The notes: generated by a model not told the origin, from the letters alone. Shown: positions 33,130 through 45,565, numbered from the stretch's first letter. The stretch: DNA of 64,000 bases from Luteimonas marina (GCF_007859325.1 NZ_VOHK01000007.1:62001-126000), one strand, 5' to 3'. Made by a program: numbers and translations.

Positions 33130-35103
33130 TCAGTCGCCCAGCAGCGCGCGGATCGAGGCGAATCCCGCCGTTGCGCGTTCCTGCTTGCGCGCGGCATCGG
33201 CCACCGGGTCGGCGCCGTCGCGCTGCAGCTCGGCGGCAGGCAACTCCTCGAAGAACCGGCTCGGCGCGAGCCGCAGCTTCGCGCCCCAGCGCTGCGCTTC
33301 CAGCGAGTAGGACAGCCACAGCTGCTCCTTGGCGCGGGTGATGCCGACGTAGAGCAGGCGGCGTTCCTCGTCGAGCCGGCCTTCGTCGAGGCTGGCCTCG
33401 TGCGGCAGGGTGTTGTCGTCCATGCCGACGATGAACACGTAGCGGAACTCCAGACCCTTGGCGGCGTGCAGGCTCATCAGCCGCACCTGGTCGCCGGGGT
33501 CGCCCTTGTCGGCGTGCGAGAGCAGGGCAAGTTGCGCGGCGAGTTCGCCGGGTCCCGCGCCGCGCGCACCCTCGAACCAGTCGGCCAGTTCGTCGAGGTT
33601 GCCGCGGCGGATGCGGAACAGCTCCTCGGTCTTGCACTGCTCGCGCAGCGCGGCGAGCAGGCCCGACTTCTCGTTGAGCCTGCGCACCAGCTCCGAGGAG
33701 GGCAGGCGGGCGGCGTCTGCGCGCAGCCCGCGCACGATGTCGGTGAACGCGCCGAGGGCGTTGGCGGCGCGCGGCTGTAGCTGCTTGAGCAGGCCCATCG
33801 ATTCGGCGGCGCGCGACAGCGGCAGGTGCGCGTGCTGCGCCATCTCGGCCAGCTTCGCCAGCGTGGTGGCGCCGACGCCGCGGCTGGGCGACTGCACCGC
33901 GCGCAGGAATGCGGCGTCGTCGTCGGGATTGGCGACCAGGCGCAGCCACGACAGCGCGTCCTTCACTTCGCCGCGGTCGAGGAAGGCGGTGCCGCCGGAC
34001 AGGTGGTAGGGGATGCGCAGCAGCTGCATCGCCTTTTCCAGCGCGCGCGACTGGTGGTTGCCGCGGAACAGCACGCAGAACTCGTTCCACGGCGCTTCGC
34101 GCGCGGTGTGCAGGAAATGGATCTCGCCGGCGACGCGCTCGGCCTCGTGCGCGGCGTCGCGGCATTCCCAGACGCGGATGCGCTCGCCGTCGGCCTGCGC
34201 GCTCCACAGCGTCTTCGGATGCTCGTGCGGGTTGTTCGCGATCAGCGCGTTGGCCGCGCGCAGCACGCGGTTGGAGCAGCGGTAGTTCTGCTCCAGCTTC
34301 ACCACCTCCAGCGCCGGGTAGTCCTGGCCGAGCTGGACGAGGTTCTCGGGATTGGCGCCGCGCCAGGCGTAGATGCTCTGGTCGTCGTCGCCCACGCAGG
34401 TGAAGTTCGCCTTCGGCCCGGCCAGCGCCTTGAGCAGGCGGTACTGCGCGTCGTTGGTGTCCTGGCACTCGTCCACCAGCAGGTAGCCGATGCGCTCGCG
34501 CCAGCCGGCGATGGCGTCCCCGTCGCCTTCCAGCAGTTGTACCGGCAGCCGGATCAGATCGTCGAGGTCGACCGCGTTGAACGCGGACAGGCGCTTCTGG
34601 TAGCGCGCGTACAGCGAGGCGGCCTCGTGCTCGCGCGCGCTGCGCGCGATGGCCTGCGCCTCGTCCGGCGAATGCCCCGCATTCTTGATGTTCGATACCA
34701 GCGACTGCATCGCCTGCACCGCATCGGGCTTCGCGCCCGGCATCAGGTCCTTGAGCTGGGCCAGGGTGTCGTCGCTGTCGAAGATCGAGAAGCCGCGGCG
34801 CAGGCCGGCCTTCTCGTGCTCGACCTGCAGGATCTTCAGCCCCAGCGCATGGAAGGTGCAGATGGTCAGGCCGTCGGCGGCGTCGCCGCGGATGCGCCGC
34901 GCCACGCGCTCGCGCATCTCCCTGGCCGCCTTGTTGGTGAAGGTGATCGCGGCGATGCGTTTGGCCGGATAGCGGCCCGACTGGATCAGGTGCGCGATCT
35001 TCTCGACGATCACCCGCGTCTTGCCGCTGCCGGCGCCGGCGAGCACGAGCAGGGGGCCGTCGCAGTGCGCGACGGCGGCGCGTTGTTGGGGGTTGAGGGA
35101 CAT
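33130..35103 (-). CDS. rep: ATP-dependent DNA helicase Rep
   Basis: A 657-residue superfamily 1 helicase at the normal Rep length. Motifs visible: Q motif (LNPQQRAAV), Walker A (AGAGSGKTRVI), Ia (TFTNKAAREM), II (VDECQDTN), III (CVGDDDQSIYAWRGA), IV (EQNYRCSNRVL), V (LMSLHAAKGLEFRYVFI) and VI (YVGITRAKEQL). Rep clears proteins ahead of the replication fork. The C-terminus lacks the longer basic tail of UvrD, favouring Rep. It is monocistronic, with REP elements on both sides. Confidence 0.95.
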   Translation of the reverse strand: MSLNPQQRAAVAHCDGPLLVLAGAGSGKTRVIVEKIAHLIQSGRYPAKRIAAITFTNKAAREMRERVARRIRGDAADGLTICTFHALGLKILQVEHEKAGLRRGFSIFDSDDTLAQLKDLMPGAKPDAVQAMQSLVSNIKNAGHSPDEAQAIARSAREHEAASLYARYQKRLSAFNAVDLDDLIRLPVQLLEGDGDAIAGWRERIGYLLVDECQDTNDAQYRLLKALAGPKANFTCVGDDDQSIYAWRGANPENLVQLGQDYPALEVVKLEQNYRCSNRVLRAANALIANNPHEHPKTLWSAQADGERIRVWECRDAAHEAERVAGEIHFLHTAREAPWNEFCVLFRGNHQSRALEKAMQLLRIPYHLSGGTAFLDRGEVKDALSWLRLVANPDDDAAFLRAVQSPSRGVGATTLAKLAEMAQHAHLPLSRAAESMGLLKQLQPRAANALGAFTDIVRGLRADAARLPSSELVRRLNEKSGLLAALREQCKTEELFRIRRGNLDELADWFEGARGAGPGELAAQLALLSHADKGDPGDQVRLMSLHAAKGLEFRYVFIVGMDDNTLPHEASLDEGRLDEERRLLYVGITRAKEQLWLSYSLEAQRWGAKLRLAPSRFFEELPAAELQRDGADPVADAARKQERATAGFASIRALLGD

Positions 35104-35171
35104 GCGGACGACGATGGCGGAGCGGCGTCATTCTACAGGCCGCAGGGACCGCATTGATCCGTCCCGCCCCC

Positions 35172-35242
35172 GTAGGAGCGGCTTCAGCCGCGGCCAGGAT
35201 CCACGTCCCCGCCAGGCAATCGCGCCTGAAGGCGCTCCCACA
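35172..35242. repeat. pair of GTAG-type REP elements, family E
   Basis: GTAGGAGCGGCTTCAGCCGC, then an inverted CGCGCCTGAAGGCGCTCCCA. The GTAG head next to a short hairpin is the hallmark of REPs moved by RAYT-type transposases. No such transposase is seen in the window. Confidence 0.85.
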
Positions 35243-35272
35243 ATCCCCGGGGCGGATCGATAAACTGGCGCC

Positions 35273-35896
35273 ATGGCCAAGCTCTACTTCTACTACTCGG
35301 CGATGAACGCCGGGAAGACCACGACCCTGCTGCAGTCGGCGCACAACTACCGCGAGCGCGGCATGCGCACGCTGATCCTCACCCCGCGCCTGGATCATCG
35401 CGCCGGCAGCGGCACGGTGGCGTCGCGGATCGGATTGCAGGCCGAGGGCGTTGCCTTCGAACGCGGCGACGACCTGCAGGCGCTGGTCGCACGCGACATC
35501 GAGGTGCGTGGCAAGCTCGATTGCGTGCTGGTGGACGAGGCGCAGTTCCTGACCAAGGGGCAGGTCTGGCAGCTGGGAGAAGTGGTCGACGCGCTGCGCG
35601 TGCCGGTGCTGTGCTACGGCCTGCGCACGGATTTCCGCGGCGAGTTGTTCGAGGGCAGCCAGTACCTGCTGGCCTGGGCGGACGAACTGAGCGAGATCAA
35701 GACCATCTGCCACAGCGGCAGCAAGGCGACGATGACCGTGCGCGTCGACGACAAGGGCTATGCGGTGCACGAGGGGCCGCAGGTCGAGATCGGCGGCAAC
35801 GAGCGCTACGTGTCGGTGAGCCGCGCCGAGTTCAAGCGGATTTCGCGCGGGGAGGGGCGGATCGAGCTGCTGCAGCCGCCGTTGCCGTTGGATTAG
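35273..35896 (+). CDS. tdk: thymidine kinase
   Basis: A 207-residue type II thymidine kinase. The P-loop is [12 protein letters not shown] near residue 9, the DEAQF motif lies at about 88-92, and the C-terminal lasso ([14 protein letters not shown]) is complete. Of the four structural zinc ligands seen in E. coli and human type II enzymes, only the first Cys ([10 protein letters not shown]) is kept; the second Cys is Ser, the third is Ser (SVSR) and the His is replaced. The enzyme salvages thymidine. Repeats flank it. Confidence 0.94.
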   Translation: MAKLYFYYSAMNAGKTTTLLQSAHNYRERGMRTLILTPRLDHRAGSGTVASRIGLQAEGVAFERGDDLQALVARDIEVRGKLDCVLVDEAQFLTKGQVWQLGEVVDALRVPVLCYGLRTDFRGELFEGSQYLLAWADELSEIKTICHSGSKATMTVRVDDKGYAVHEGPQVEIGGNERYVSVSRAEFKRISRGEGRIELLQPPLPLD

Positions 35897-35940
35897 GGCG
35901 TTTTCGAGTCAACCACTTTCAGCCTTGCAGCCCAAGGGCT

Positions 35941-36047
35941 CGTCATCCCGGCGAAAGCCGGGATCCATTTTTGCGGTTGATCTGCGTTATTTCTGCGGAA
36001 AGCGACAATCAGGATCAAGATGGATCCCGGCTTTCGCCGGGATGACG
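35941..36047. repeat. palindromic repeat, family B
   Basis: Arms CGTCATCCCGGCGAAAGCCG and CGGCTTTCGCCGGGATGACG enclose a loop of about 60 bases. It lies between tdk and the convergent kinase gene. Confidence 0.9.
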
Positions 36048-36091
36048 TTTGAGCGGCGGAACGAGTGTCGGGATCGCGGAACAGGGCGCCT

Positions 36092-36158
36092 TGCAGGAGC
36101 GGTTTCAGCCGCGACCGGGCGTTCTACGGAGCCGGTTGGATCGCGGCTGAAGCCGCTC

Positions 36159-36163
<5 letters not shown>
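36092..36163. repeat. inverted pair of family E REPs overlapping a stop codon
   Basis: GCAGGAGCGGTTTCAGCCGC faces CGCGGCTGAAGCCGCTCCTA. The minus-strand GTAG head of the right copy (36159-36162) supplies the TAG stop of the kinase gene. Confidence 0.88.
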
Positions 36164-39005
<2,842 letters not shown>

Positions 39006-39036
39006 AGAGCTAACGTGTCGCGCGCAGCGTGACGAT

Positions 39037-39246
39037 CACTCCCCCTCCCCCGCAAAGCGGGGGAGGGCAAGGGGTGGGGGCGAGGCCGCCGATGCAATGA
39101 TCGAAGAAGCTCACGTCGCCCCCGTGCCTTCCCTGGCGCGGAAGAAGGACTCCAGCTAAGGGGTGGATGAAGCAATTTTCCGCGCCTTCGGCGCGCCCCC
39201 ATCCGCCTTCGGCACCTTCCCCCGAAGGCGGGGGAAGGAAAAGCGA
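39037..39246. repeat. family D hairpins (CTCCCCCG/CGGGGGAG)
   Basis: Two hairpins, CCCTCCCCCGCAAAGCGGGG near 39050 and TTCCCCCGAAGGCGGGGGAA near 39220, lie in the 342-base gap between the kinase and sigma factor genes, which otherwise shows no gene. Family D recurs at 43013, 58009 and, in frame, within the RND pump gene at 59681-59820. Confidence 0.85.
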
Positions 39247-39347
39247 GGAGGAGGTATATGGAATACGGGCGGAGTCCCCGCGCTGAAATTCGATTGCCCG
39301 AAAAGTCCCGCTTCGGCGCTTGCCCCCCATGACGCCGCGTTCCCCGG

Positions 39348-39911
39348 TCACGTGTCCTGCAGCGACGCCAGCAGGAACATCCGCGCCTTCTGCCAGTCGC
39401 GGCGGATGCTGCGGTCGGAGCGGCCGAGCAGGGTGGCGATCTCGGCTTCCGACAGGCCGCCGAAATAGCGCAGCTCCACCACGTGCGCCAGCTTCTCGTC
39501 GACCGCGGCCAGCCGGTTCAGGGCCACGTCCAGCGCCAGCATGTCCTCGTCCAGGCGCAGGCCGCCCTCGATGTCGTGCGGCAGGTCGGTGACGCGGTGC
39601 AGGTCGCCGCCGCGCTTCTGCGCCAGCCGCTGGCGGGCGTAGTCGACCACCACGCTGCGCATCGCCGAGGCGGCGTAGGCGAAGAAGTGGGCGCGGTCGT
39701 CGAACTGGATCTCGCGCCGGCCGATCAGCTTCAGGTAGGCCTCGTGCACCAGGGCGGTGGCGTCCAGCGTCTGCCCCATCTGGCCCGACAACTGCCGCCG
39801 GGCCATGGAGTGCAGCTCCTGGTACAGCGTCGCCAGGACCTGGTCGAGCGCGCCGCGGTCGCCGCCGCGGGCGGCGTCCAGCCAGAGGGTGATGTCGGCG
39901 CTATCGGCCAT
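39348..39911 (-). CDS. ECF-type sigma factor linked to a Ser/Thr kinase
   Basis: A 187-residue sigma-70 family protein of the group usually found beside Ser/Thr kinases (TIGR02999-like). Region 2 is ALVHEAYLKLIG with AHFFAYAASAMRSVVVDYAR, and region 4 is VVELRYFGGLSEAEIATLLG with SDRSIRRDWQKARMFL. No anti-sigma gene is adjacent; the kinase downstream is the likely controller. Confidence 0.93.
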   Translation of the reverse strand: MADSADITLWLDAARGGDRGALDQVLATLYQELHSMARRQLSGQMGQTLDATALVHEAYLKLIGRREIQFDDRAHFFAYAASAMRSVVVDYARQRLAQKRGGDLHRVTDLPHDIEGGLRLDEDMLALDVALNRLAAVDEKLAHVVELRYFGGLSEAEIATLLGRSDRSIRRDWQKARMFLLASLQDT

Positions 39912-39988
39912 GGATCAAGGAATTCCCCGGTCAACTTAAGGACTATACCGCGAAGCCGCGCGGTCGGCGCCGGAAGGCCGGGCGGCGG

Positions 39989-40816
39989 TCAGCGCTGGCA
40001 GCCGCCGCACCAGACGGTGGCGCGCTGGGCGATGGCGGCCTGCTTCAGCGGCCGGCCGCAGCGCGGGCAGGGCTCGCCGCCGCGGCCGTAGGCCGACAGC
40101 TCCTGCTCGAAATAGCCGGGCGCCCCGTCCGGGGAAATGAAATCGCGCAGGGTGGTCCCGCCGCGGGCGATGGCGTGGCCGAGGATGCGACGGATTTCGG
40201 CGGCGAGCGCGGCGTAGCGTTCCCGCGAGACCTTGCCCGCCGCCCGCAGCGGCGAGACGCCGGCGGCGAACAGCGCCTCGGCGACGTAGATGTTGCCGAC
40301 CCCGACCACGATCCGCTGGTCCATCAGGAAGGCCTTCACCGGCGCGCTGCGCCCGCGGCTGCGCGCGAACAGGTAATCGCCGTCGAAGTCGTCCGACAGC
40401 GGCTCGGGGCCGAGGCCGCGCAGCAGCGCGTGGGTCTCGCCGGTCGGCTGCCACAGCAGGCAGCCGAAGCGGCGCGGATCGTTGAAGCGCAGCACGCGCT
40501 TCGAGTCGGGCCCGCCGCCATCGAGCACGAGGTCGACGTGGTCGTGGTCGCGCAGCGGCGTGTCCGCCGGCAGCACGCGCAGGCTGCCGGACATGCCCAG
40601 GTGCAGCAGCGCGCTGCCGGCGGCGGTGTCGAGCAGCAGGTACTTGGCGCGGCGGCGCACGGCGTCGATGCGCTGGCCCGGCAGGGTTGCGGAAATCTCG
40701 GGCGGGATCGGCCAGCGCAGGTCCGGCCGGCGCAAGGTCACCGCGCGCACGCGGCGGCCCTCGACGTGCGGGGCGAGGCCGGCGCGGGTGGTTTCGACTT
40801 CGGGCAGCTCAGGCAT
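39989..40816 (-). CDS. mutM: formamidopyrimidine-DNA glycosylase
   Basis: A 275-residue base-excision repair enzyme that removes 8-oxoguanine. The N-terminal catalytic proline and glutamate are in [10 protein letters not shown]. The C-terminal zinc finger (CPRCGRPL, then CGGC) is intact, and the helix-two-turn-helix ([17 protein letters not shown]) is present. It overlaps the ABC ATPase gene upstream by 8 bases. Confidence 0.97.
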   Translation of the reverse strand: MPELPEVETTRAGLAPHVEGRRVRAVTLRRPDLRWPIPPEISATLPGQRIDAVRRRAKYLLLDTAAGSALLHLGMSGSLRVLPADTPLRDHDHVDLVLDGGGPDSKRVLRFNDPRRFGCLLWQPTGETHALLRGLGPEPLSDDFDGDYLFARSRGRSAPVKAFLMDQRIVVGVGNIYVAEALFAAGVSPLRAAGKVSRERYAALAAEIRRILGHAIARGGTTLRDFISPDGAPGYFEQELSAYGRGGEPCPRCGRPLKQAAIAQRATVWCGGCQR

Positions 40817-41645
40817 CGTCGCTGGTCCCTTCGAGCACGAAGGCAGGGGGATCGCCGTCGACCAGGCGCAGCGGGGCGCCGAAGGTGCGCGACAGCAGGT
40901 CCGGAACCAGCGCCTGCGCGCGCGGTGCGTCGGCCACCACGCGCCCCTCGCGCAGCAGCACCACGTGGCCGATCTCCGGCACCAGCTCCTCGGCGTGGTG
41001 GGTCACCAGCACCAGGGTCACGCCCTCGTGCGCGAGCCGCCGCAGGGTCCGTAGCAGGTGGTCGCGGGCGACCACGTCCAGCCCCGCCGCCGGCTCGTCC
41101 AGCAGCAGCGCCATCGGCGCGTGCACCAGCGCGCGCGCCAGCAGCACGCGCCTGGCTTCGCCGGTGGACAGGGTGGCGTACATGCGGCCGGTCAGGTGCG
41201 CACCGTCGGCCCGCGCGAGCGCGGCCTGCGCCTGCGCCAGTTTCTCTCCGGACACCTCGTCTTCCGGCAGCGGCGCCAGCCGCGCGTCGAAGGCGCCCAG
41301 CACCACGTCCTCGACGGCCAGTTCAGGCAGCGAGGCCAGGTCGTCGTGCATCGCCCCGGTCACGATCCCCAGCCGCGAGCGGATCGCGCGCACGTCCCAC
41401 AGGTGTTCGCCGAGGATCCGCACGGCCGGCCGGCCATCGGCGTGCGCCATCGGATACAGCTGCCGCGTGATCAGCTGGATGAAGGTCGACTTGCCGCAGC
41501 CGTTGGGCCCGAGGATCGCCGTGTGCCGGCCCTGCGGCAGGCGCAGGTTCACGCCGTCCAGCGCCGGCCGGGCGCCGCCGCGGAGCACGCTGGCGGCGTC
41601 GAGTTCGATCAGGGGGGGCGGCGCGGCGGGACGGTCGACGGTCAT
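40809..41645 (-). CDS. ABC transporter ATP-binding protein
   Basis: A 278-residue ATPase. Walker A is GPNGCGKST, the signature is LSTGEARR and Walker B is [12 protein letters not shown], followed by the H-loop in LVTHHAEEL. The pattern is closest to stand-alone YlmA/ModF-like ATPases (LSTGE, HHAEE). No permease or binding protein gene is adjacent, so the transported substrate, or any transport role, is unknown. I used the ATG at 41643-41645; a GTG at 41675 would add ten residues. Confidence 0.88.
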   Translation of the reverse strand: MTVDRPAAPPPLIELDAASVLRGGARPALDGVNLRLPQGRHTAILGPNGCGKSTFIQLITRQLYPMAHADGRPAVRILGEHLWDVRAIRSRLGIVTGAMHDDLASLPELAVEDVVLGAFDARLAPLPEDEVSGEKLAQAQAALARADGAHLTGRMYATLSTGEARRVLLARALVHAPMALLLDEPAAGLDVVARDHLLRTLRRLAHEGVTLVLVTHHAEELVPEIGHVVLLREGRVVADAPRAQALVPDLLSRTFGAPLRLVDGDPPAFVLEGTSDDA

Positions 41646-41753
41646 CGGCAGGACATGGGGATGAATCGGCTGCACACCATACGCGGGCGCAGGGGTGGCC
41701 TTCGTGCGGCACCGGCCCCATCATGACCGGGTTCACACCACGTTGACATCGTC

Positions 41754-42962
41754 ATGCCCGCGTCCCTGATCGATTTCCTCGCCGGCGGCCTGCTGCAGTT
41801 CGGCTTCTGGTCGCTCGCGCTTTACTTTCTGGTCGCGACCCAGCTGACCATCTTCTCGGTCACGCTCTACCTGCACCGCAGCCAGGCGCACCGCGGCGTC
41901 GATTTCCATCCGCTGCTGGCGCACTTCTTCCGCTTCTGGACGTGGCTGACCACCTCGATGATCACCCGCGAGTGGGTGGCGATCCACCGCAAGCACCACG
42001 CGAAGTGCGAGACCGAGGACGACCCGCACAGCCCCATGCACAAGGGCATCAAGACCGTGTTCTGGCGCGGCGTCGAGCTGTACCGCGAGGCCCGCGCGAT
42101 GCGCGCCGACATCGAGCAGTACGGCAAGGGCGCGCCCGACGACTGGATCGAGCGCCACCTCTACACGCCGTACGCAACGATGGGCCCGGTCGTGCTGCTG
42201 TTCGCCAGCTTCGCGCTGTTCGGCTTCGCCGGCGTCGCGATCTGGGCGATCCAGATGGCGTGGATCCCGTTCTGGGCCGCGGGCGTGGTCAACGGCCTCG
42301 GCCACTGGTGGGGCTACCGCAACTTCGAGACCACCGACACCGCCACCAACCTCACCCCGTGGGGCGTGTGGATCGGCGGCGAGGAACTGCACAACAACCA
42401 CCACGCCTTCCCGAGCTCGGCCAAGTTCGCGCTGCGCAAGTGGGAGTTCGACATCGGCTGGGCCGCGATCAAGGGCCTGCAGACGCTGCGCCTGGCCAAG
42501 GTGCTGCGCGTCGCGCCTTCGCTGGACGTGCGCCCCAACATCCAGGCGCCCGACACCGACACCATGAAGGCGCTGCTCGCGCACCGCTTCCAGGCGATGA
42601 CCGACTACCAGCGCAACGTGCTGATGCCGGCGCTGCGCGAGGAAGCGCAGGCCGCCGGCGCGAAACTGCGCTCGCTGCTGCCGCGCAAGCTGCGCAAGGG
42701 CCTGGTCGACGACGGCCGCTGGCTCAGCCCGGAAGCGCGCGAACAGATGCAGCAGTGGATCTCGCAGCGCCCGCGCATCCGCACCGTGGTCGAATACCGT
42801 CGCAGCCTCGCCGCCGTCCTCGAGGCACGCACCAGCAACGCCAGCGACGCCCTGCACAACCTGCAGGCCTGGTGCCGCGAGGCCGAGGCCAGCGGCATCC
42901 GCGCGCTGCAGGAATACTCGGCGCGCCTGAAGGGCTATTCGCTGCAGTCGGCCCACGCCTGA
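41754..42962 (+). CDS. acyl-CoA/acyl-lipid delta-9 desaturase
   Basis: A 402-residue membrane di-iron desaturase. The three histidine boxes are HRSQAH (about 41-46), HRKHH (about 78-82) and HNNHH (about 213-217), with membrane segments between them. The C-terminal 150 residues are helical and hydrophilic, longer than in minimal desaturases but common in proteobacterial DesA-like enzymes. It introduces cis double bonds into membrane fatty acids. Confidence 0.92.
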   Translation: MPASLIDFLAGGLLQFGFWSLALYFLVATQLTIFSVTLYLHRSQAHRGVDFHPLLAHFFRFWTWLTTSMITREWVAIHRKHHAKCETEDDPHSPMHKGIKTVFWRGVELYREARAMRADIEQYGKGAPDDWIERHLYTPYATMGPVVLLFASFALFGFAGVAIWAIQMAWIPFWAAGVVNGLGHWWGYRNFETTDTATNLTPWGVWIGGEELHNNHHAFPSSAKFALRKWEFDIGWAAIKGLQTLRLAKVLRVAPSLDVRPNIQAPDTDTMKALLAHRFQAMTDYQRNVLMPALREEAQAAGAKLRSLLPRKLRKGLVDDGRWLSPEAREQMQQWISQRPRIRTVVEYRRSLAAVLEARTSNASDALHNLQAWCREAEASGIRALQEYSARLKGYSLQSAHA

Positions 42963-43012
42963 GGCGGCGTTACCCCGCACTCATCGCCCGCCGGCACAGG
43001 TCGGCGCGCATA

Positions 43013-43066
43013 TACCTCCCCCGCTTGCGGGGGAGGTCGGCGCGAAGCGCCGGGTGGGGGGGCACC
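43013..43066. repeat. palindromic repeat, family D
   Basis: ACCTCCCCCGCTTGCGGGGG followed by GGCGCGAAGCGCC and a G-run. It lies in the short gap before the EF-hand gene. Confidence 0.8.
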
Positions 43067-43085
43067 CAGCCGCTAAACTCCCCAC

Positions 43086-43412
43086 ATGCGCTTGCTGACC
43101 ATCCTCCTCCTGCTCCTGCCCGCGATCGCCTTCACCCAGGTCACCCGGACCGGCGAATACCTCGCGAAGATGGACGCCGACGGCGACGGCCGCGTTTCGC
43201 TGGCCGAATACCAGGACTGGATGAGCTACGCCTTCGACGGCATGGACCGCAACCGCGACGGCGTGCTGACCCCGGACGAACAGCCGGGCGGCAAGGGCAA
43301 GCCGATCACCCGCGGCGACCACCTCGCGCGACTGGCCGAACGCTTCCAGCGCCAGGACGCCAACCGCGACGGCTTCCTCGACGCCCGCGAACTCGCCGCG
43401 CCGCCGCGCTGA
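43086..43412 (+). CDS. exported EF-hand domain protein
   Basis: A 108-residue protein with a signal peptide (LLTILLLLLPAIAFTQ). It has two or three calcium-binding EF loops: DADGDGRVSLAE, DRNRDGVLTPDE and DANRDGFLDARE. All have the acidic and glycine positions of the canonical loop. Probably periplasmic; the role is unknown. Confidence 0.88.
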   Translation: MRLLTILLLLLPAIAFTQVTRTGEYLAKMDADGDGRVSLAEYQDWMSYAFDGMDRNRDGVLTPDEQPGGKGKPITRGDHLARLAERFQRQDANRDGFLDARELAAPPR

Positions 43413-43440
43413 AGCTGCTCCTGCATCCAGCCGTACCGGC

Positions 43441-43815
43441 TCAGTCCCGCGACTGTCGCCGCAGCACCAGCATCTCCACCAGAGCGAACGTCAGCCCCGC
43501 GCCGAGCACCACCCACAGCACCGCCGCATGGCGAAACGCCTGCGCCTCCGACACGTAGCGCGTCGTCCCTTTGCTCGTGACGCCGGCCGGCGCTTCCGCG
43601 CTCGGCGTCGTGCTGCCCTCGGCCACGTTCCGCTCCTGCTGCATGCCCCACATCGCCAGCGTCACGAACGCCGCGATCCAGATGCCGCGCAGGATTCGCA
43701 CGCGCAACTCCAGCGGCTTCGACCCACTGAACCGCACGAGGGCGGCGCCACCCAGCACGAGGATCGCGACGCCCGCGAGCACGGGATCGGAGAACAGGTA
43801 GGCGAGATGTTGCAT
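43441..43815 (-). CDS. small membrane protein of unknown function
   Basis: A 124-residue protein with three hydrophobic segments: residues 10-27 (DPVLAGVAILVLGGAALV), about 45-60 (IWIAAFVTLAMWGM) and about 100-118 (VLWVVLGAGLTFALVEMLVL). No family is recognised. The ATG at 43813-43815 is preferred over an upstream frame with no coding character. It lies just downstream of the cassette relic but has the GC content of the chromosome. Confidence 0.6.
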   Translation of the reverse strand: MQHLAYLFSDPVLAGVAILVLGGAALVRFSGSKPLELRVRILRGIWIAAFVTLAMWGMQQERNVAEGSTTPSAEAPAGVTSKGTTRYVSEAQAFRHAAVLWVVLGAGLTFALVEMLVLRRQSRD

Positions 43816-43917
43816 CGAGGGATCCGGGAGGTGGCAGGGACATGGAGGAATCTGCAATCCCCATTGGGCCCGCTCCGCGGCGAGTCCGCAAGCGTCCCCG
43901 TGCGGCAAGCGCCCGGG

Positions 43918-44244
43918 TTATTTGTCCAACTCGCTGGAGACGTAGTCGACAAGTTCCCGGGTGTTCCTGACGAACTCCGCTTCCAGGTCGATGCCGCACT
44001 TGTTCGCAAGGACAATGATCGACCACAGGCAGTCCGACAGTTCATGGCCGAGCTTCGCCTTGCAGTCGTCGATCTCCCGGATGCCGGCGTTCGCCTGGAT
44101 CAGCTTTGCCAAGTCGCCGACGTCTCCCATGAAGCCAAGCGCAAGCTCTTCCGTGGTCCAGGCACGCCCATACTTCTTGATCTCGAGCTGTTCGTAGAGA
44201 GCGTTGAGCTGTAGTGCCGATTTCTCGAGATCACTGAGTTTCAT
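43918..44244 (-). CDS. MazG-like nucleotide pyrophosphohydrolase in an integron-type cassette
   Basis: A 108-residue helical protein of the MazG/dUTPase-like fold. The metal-binding helices are visible as GFMGDVGDLAKLI and LGHELSDCLWSIIVLANKCG, in which E/D residues coordinate magnesium. Such enzymes hydrolyse nucleoside triphosphates, often non-canonical ones. Its base composition is clearly lower in GC than the neighbours. Its ATG lies 10 bases after an attC site, the usual position for an integron cassette gene. No second attC follows its stop. Confidence 0.8.
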   Translation of the reverse strand: MKLSDLEKSALQLNALYEQLEIKKYGRAWTTEELALGFMGDVGDLAKLIQANAGIREIDDCKAKLGHELSDCLWSIIVLANKCGIDLEAEFVRNTRELVDYVSSELDK

Positions 44245-44253
44245 GTTGATTGC

Positions 44254-44313
44254 AAGTAACGCCTGAATTAAGCCGCGCCGCGAAGCGGCGTCGGCTTGAA
44301 TGAATTGTTAGCC
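44254..44313 (-). other. integron attC site (60 bp)
   Basis: Read on the minus strand: R'' GGCTAAC, R' GTTACTT, and between them the imperfect palindrome AAGCCGACGCCGC...GCGGCGCGGCTT with one extra unpaired base, the attC hallmark. The layout is that of classical 60-base elements such as those of aadA cassettes. The TAA stop of the upstream cassette ORF lies inside R'', also typical. No integrase gene is in the window. Confidence 0.88.
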
Positions 44314-44545
44314 CCCAACGAATGACTCATCAGAATTGCATTCCTTAATCATGTCCTCCCAGGGCCACTTGACGGTCGCGTACTTTCGATAAAGGAGCAG
44401 TTGCTTGTCCACAATCGATACTTCCGAAACAGCTGGGTTGTATGAAATGACCAACCCACGACCATCCGAATCCACTTGGAGTGACTCGAATTTTTCCAGA
44501 ACCGTGCGCAGCGGGGAACCGCAATGACGATACGACAGGTGTCGC
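44308..44545 (-). pseudogene. 5'-truncated integron cassette ORF
   Basis: An open frame ending at the TAA inside the attC site encodes about 78 residues of protein-like, lower-GC sequence (LRTVLEKFESLQVDSDGRGL, later YRKYATVKWPWEDMIKE) but has no start codon. Its 5' end abuts the stop of the ELM1-like gene. I read it as the 3' remnant of a cassette gene whose start was lost. The product is unrecognised. Confidence 0.6.
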
Positions 44546-45565
44546 TCAGTCCCGAAAGACTCCCAGCTTCACGCGAACAGCTTCCGCAACGCGCGCAGTC
44601 TCGCGCAGCGGAGTGATCGCGGCGGGTTCGTCATCCATTCCGCCGATGCGCCCACGCGCCAGCAGTGCATCGAGGAATCTTCGCGGCCGCGCGCGCGCGC
44701 GCTCAAGGTTGAAGACGTGGACCGGCGCGCGGGTGGCGCAGGCTTCGGACACCATGTTGACCGAGTCGGGCGTGCAGACGATGCGGTCGGCCCAGGCCAG
44801 CAGGCCAGGGTAGGGATTGGGGCCGTCGTCCGGTCCGCACCAGGCAAGGCCGGGCGTGCGGGCGAAGTGGCGTCGCAGGGCATCGACGATGCCGGGCGGC
44901 GTGCGGCGCGAGGTGGTGGCCAGGACGCTGCCGCCGGCTTGCGTACGCATCGCTTCGATCCGCGCGCAGAGCGCATCGAAGCCGGCGCCGTCGTAGGGGG
45001 CCTGCGCGGTGGGGCCGCCGACGAGCAGGGCGATGCGCGGCGAGGGCAGGTCGGCGAACGCGGCGAAGGCGTCGCGCGCGCGCTGCAGCCAGGCGTCGTC
45101 GACGGGGTTGAGGCTGCCGAGCAGGGTGACGACGTTGTCGCCGGCCAGGCCGTCGTGCTCGGGGGCGACCACGAGGTCCCAGTGTGTGGGGTCGATGCGC
45201 GGGTCGAGGATCTGCACGGCCGCGGCGCCGCGCGCGCGCAGCAGCCGGGTCGCCAGCGCCGCCTGCCGGCCGCAGCCGATGGCGAGCGCGGGCGGGGCGG
45301 CGAGCGCGTCGGCGAATCCGGCGCCGAAGGCGTGGCCCGCCGCCGGCAGCGCCCGGGGCGCGAACCAGCGCCAGGGCGCGCGCGGCGCGAGCGACAGCGT
45401 GCGCACCGCGCCGCCGAGGGCGTCGGCCAGCGCGTCGGCCTGCCGCGCGTTGCCGGCGCGGCCGTCGCTGAGTGACCAGATTTGGGGGGAATCGATGCCC
45501 GCGGCGCCGGCTCGTTCCAAATTTGTAATCATCCGTTCCGGTGACCGCGGCTGAACGTCGTTCAT
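44546..45565 (-). CDS. ELM1/DUF1022 family protein
   Basis: A 339-residue protein of the family named after plant mitochondrial fission protein ELM1. Signatures include [19 protein letters not shown] and the glycosyltransferase B-like C-terminal half ([20 protein letters not shown]). Bacterial members often lie near envelope glycan genes; the activity is not established. The cassette relic begins directly at its 3' end, so its last residues could be altered. Confidence 0.88.
   Translation of the reverse strand: MNDVQPRSPERMITNLERAGAAGIDSPQIWSLSDGRAGNARQADALADALGGAVRTLSLAPRAPWRWFAPRALPAAGHAFGAGFADALAAPPALAIGCGRQAALATRLLRARGAAAVQILDPRIDPTHWDLVVAPEHDGLAGDNVVTLLGSLNPVDDAWLQRARDAFAAFADLPSPRIALLVGGPTAQAPYDGAGFDALCARIEAMRTQAGGSVLATTSRRTPPGIVDALRRHFARTPGLAWCGPDDGPNPYPGLLAWADRIVCTPDSVNMVSEACATRAPVHVFNLERARARPRRFLDALLARGRIGGMDDEPAAITPLRETARVAEAVRVKLGVFRD

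Noticed and set aside
43830..43918. A second attC after the MazG-like gene
   Set aside because: The sequence after its stop lacks R''/R' core boxes and the paired L boxes with an extra-helical base; it may have decayed, but nothing supports calling it.
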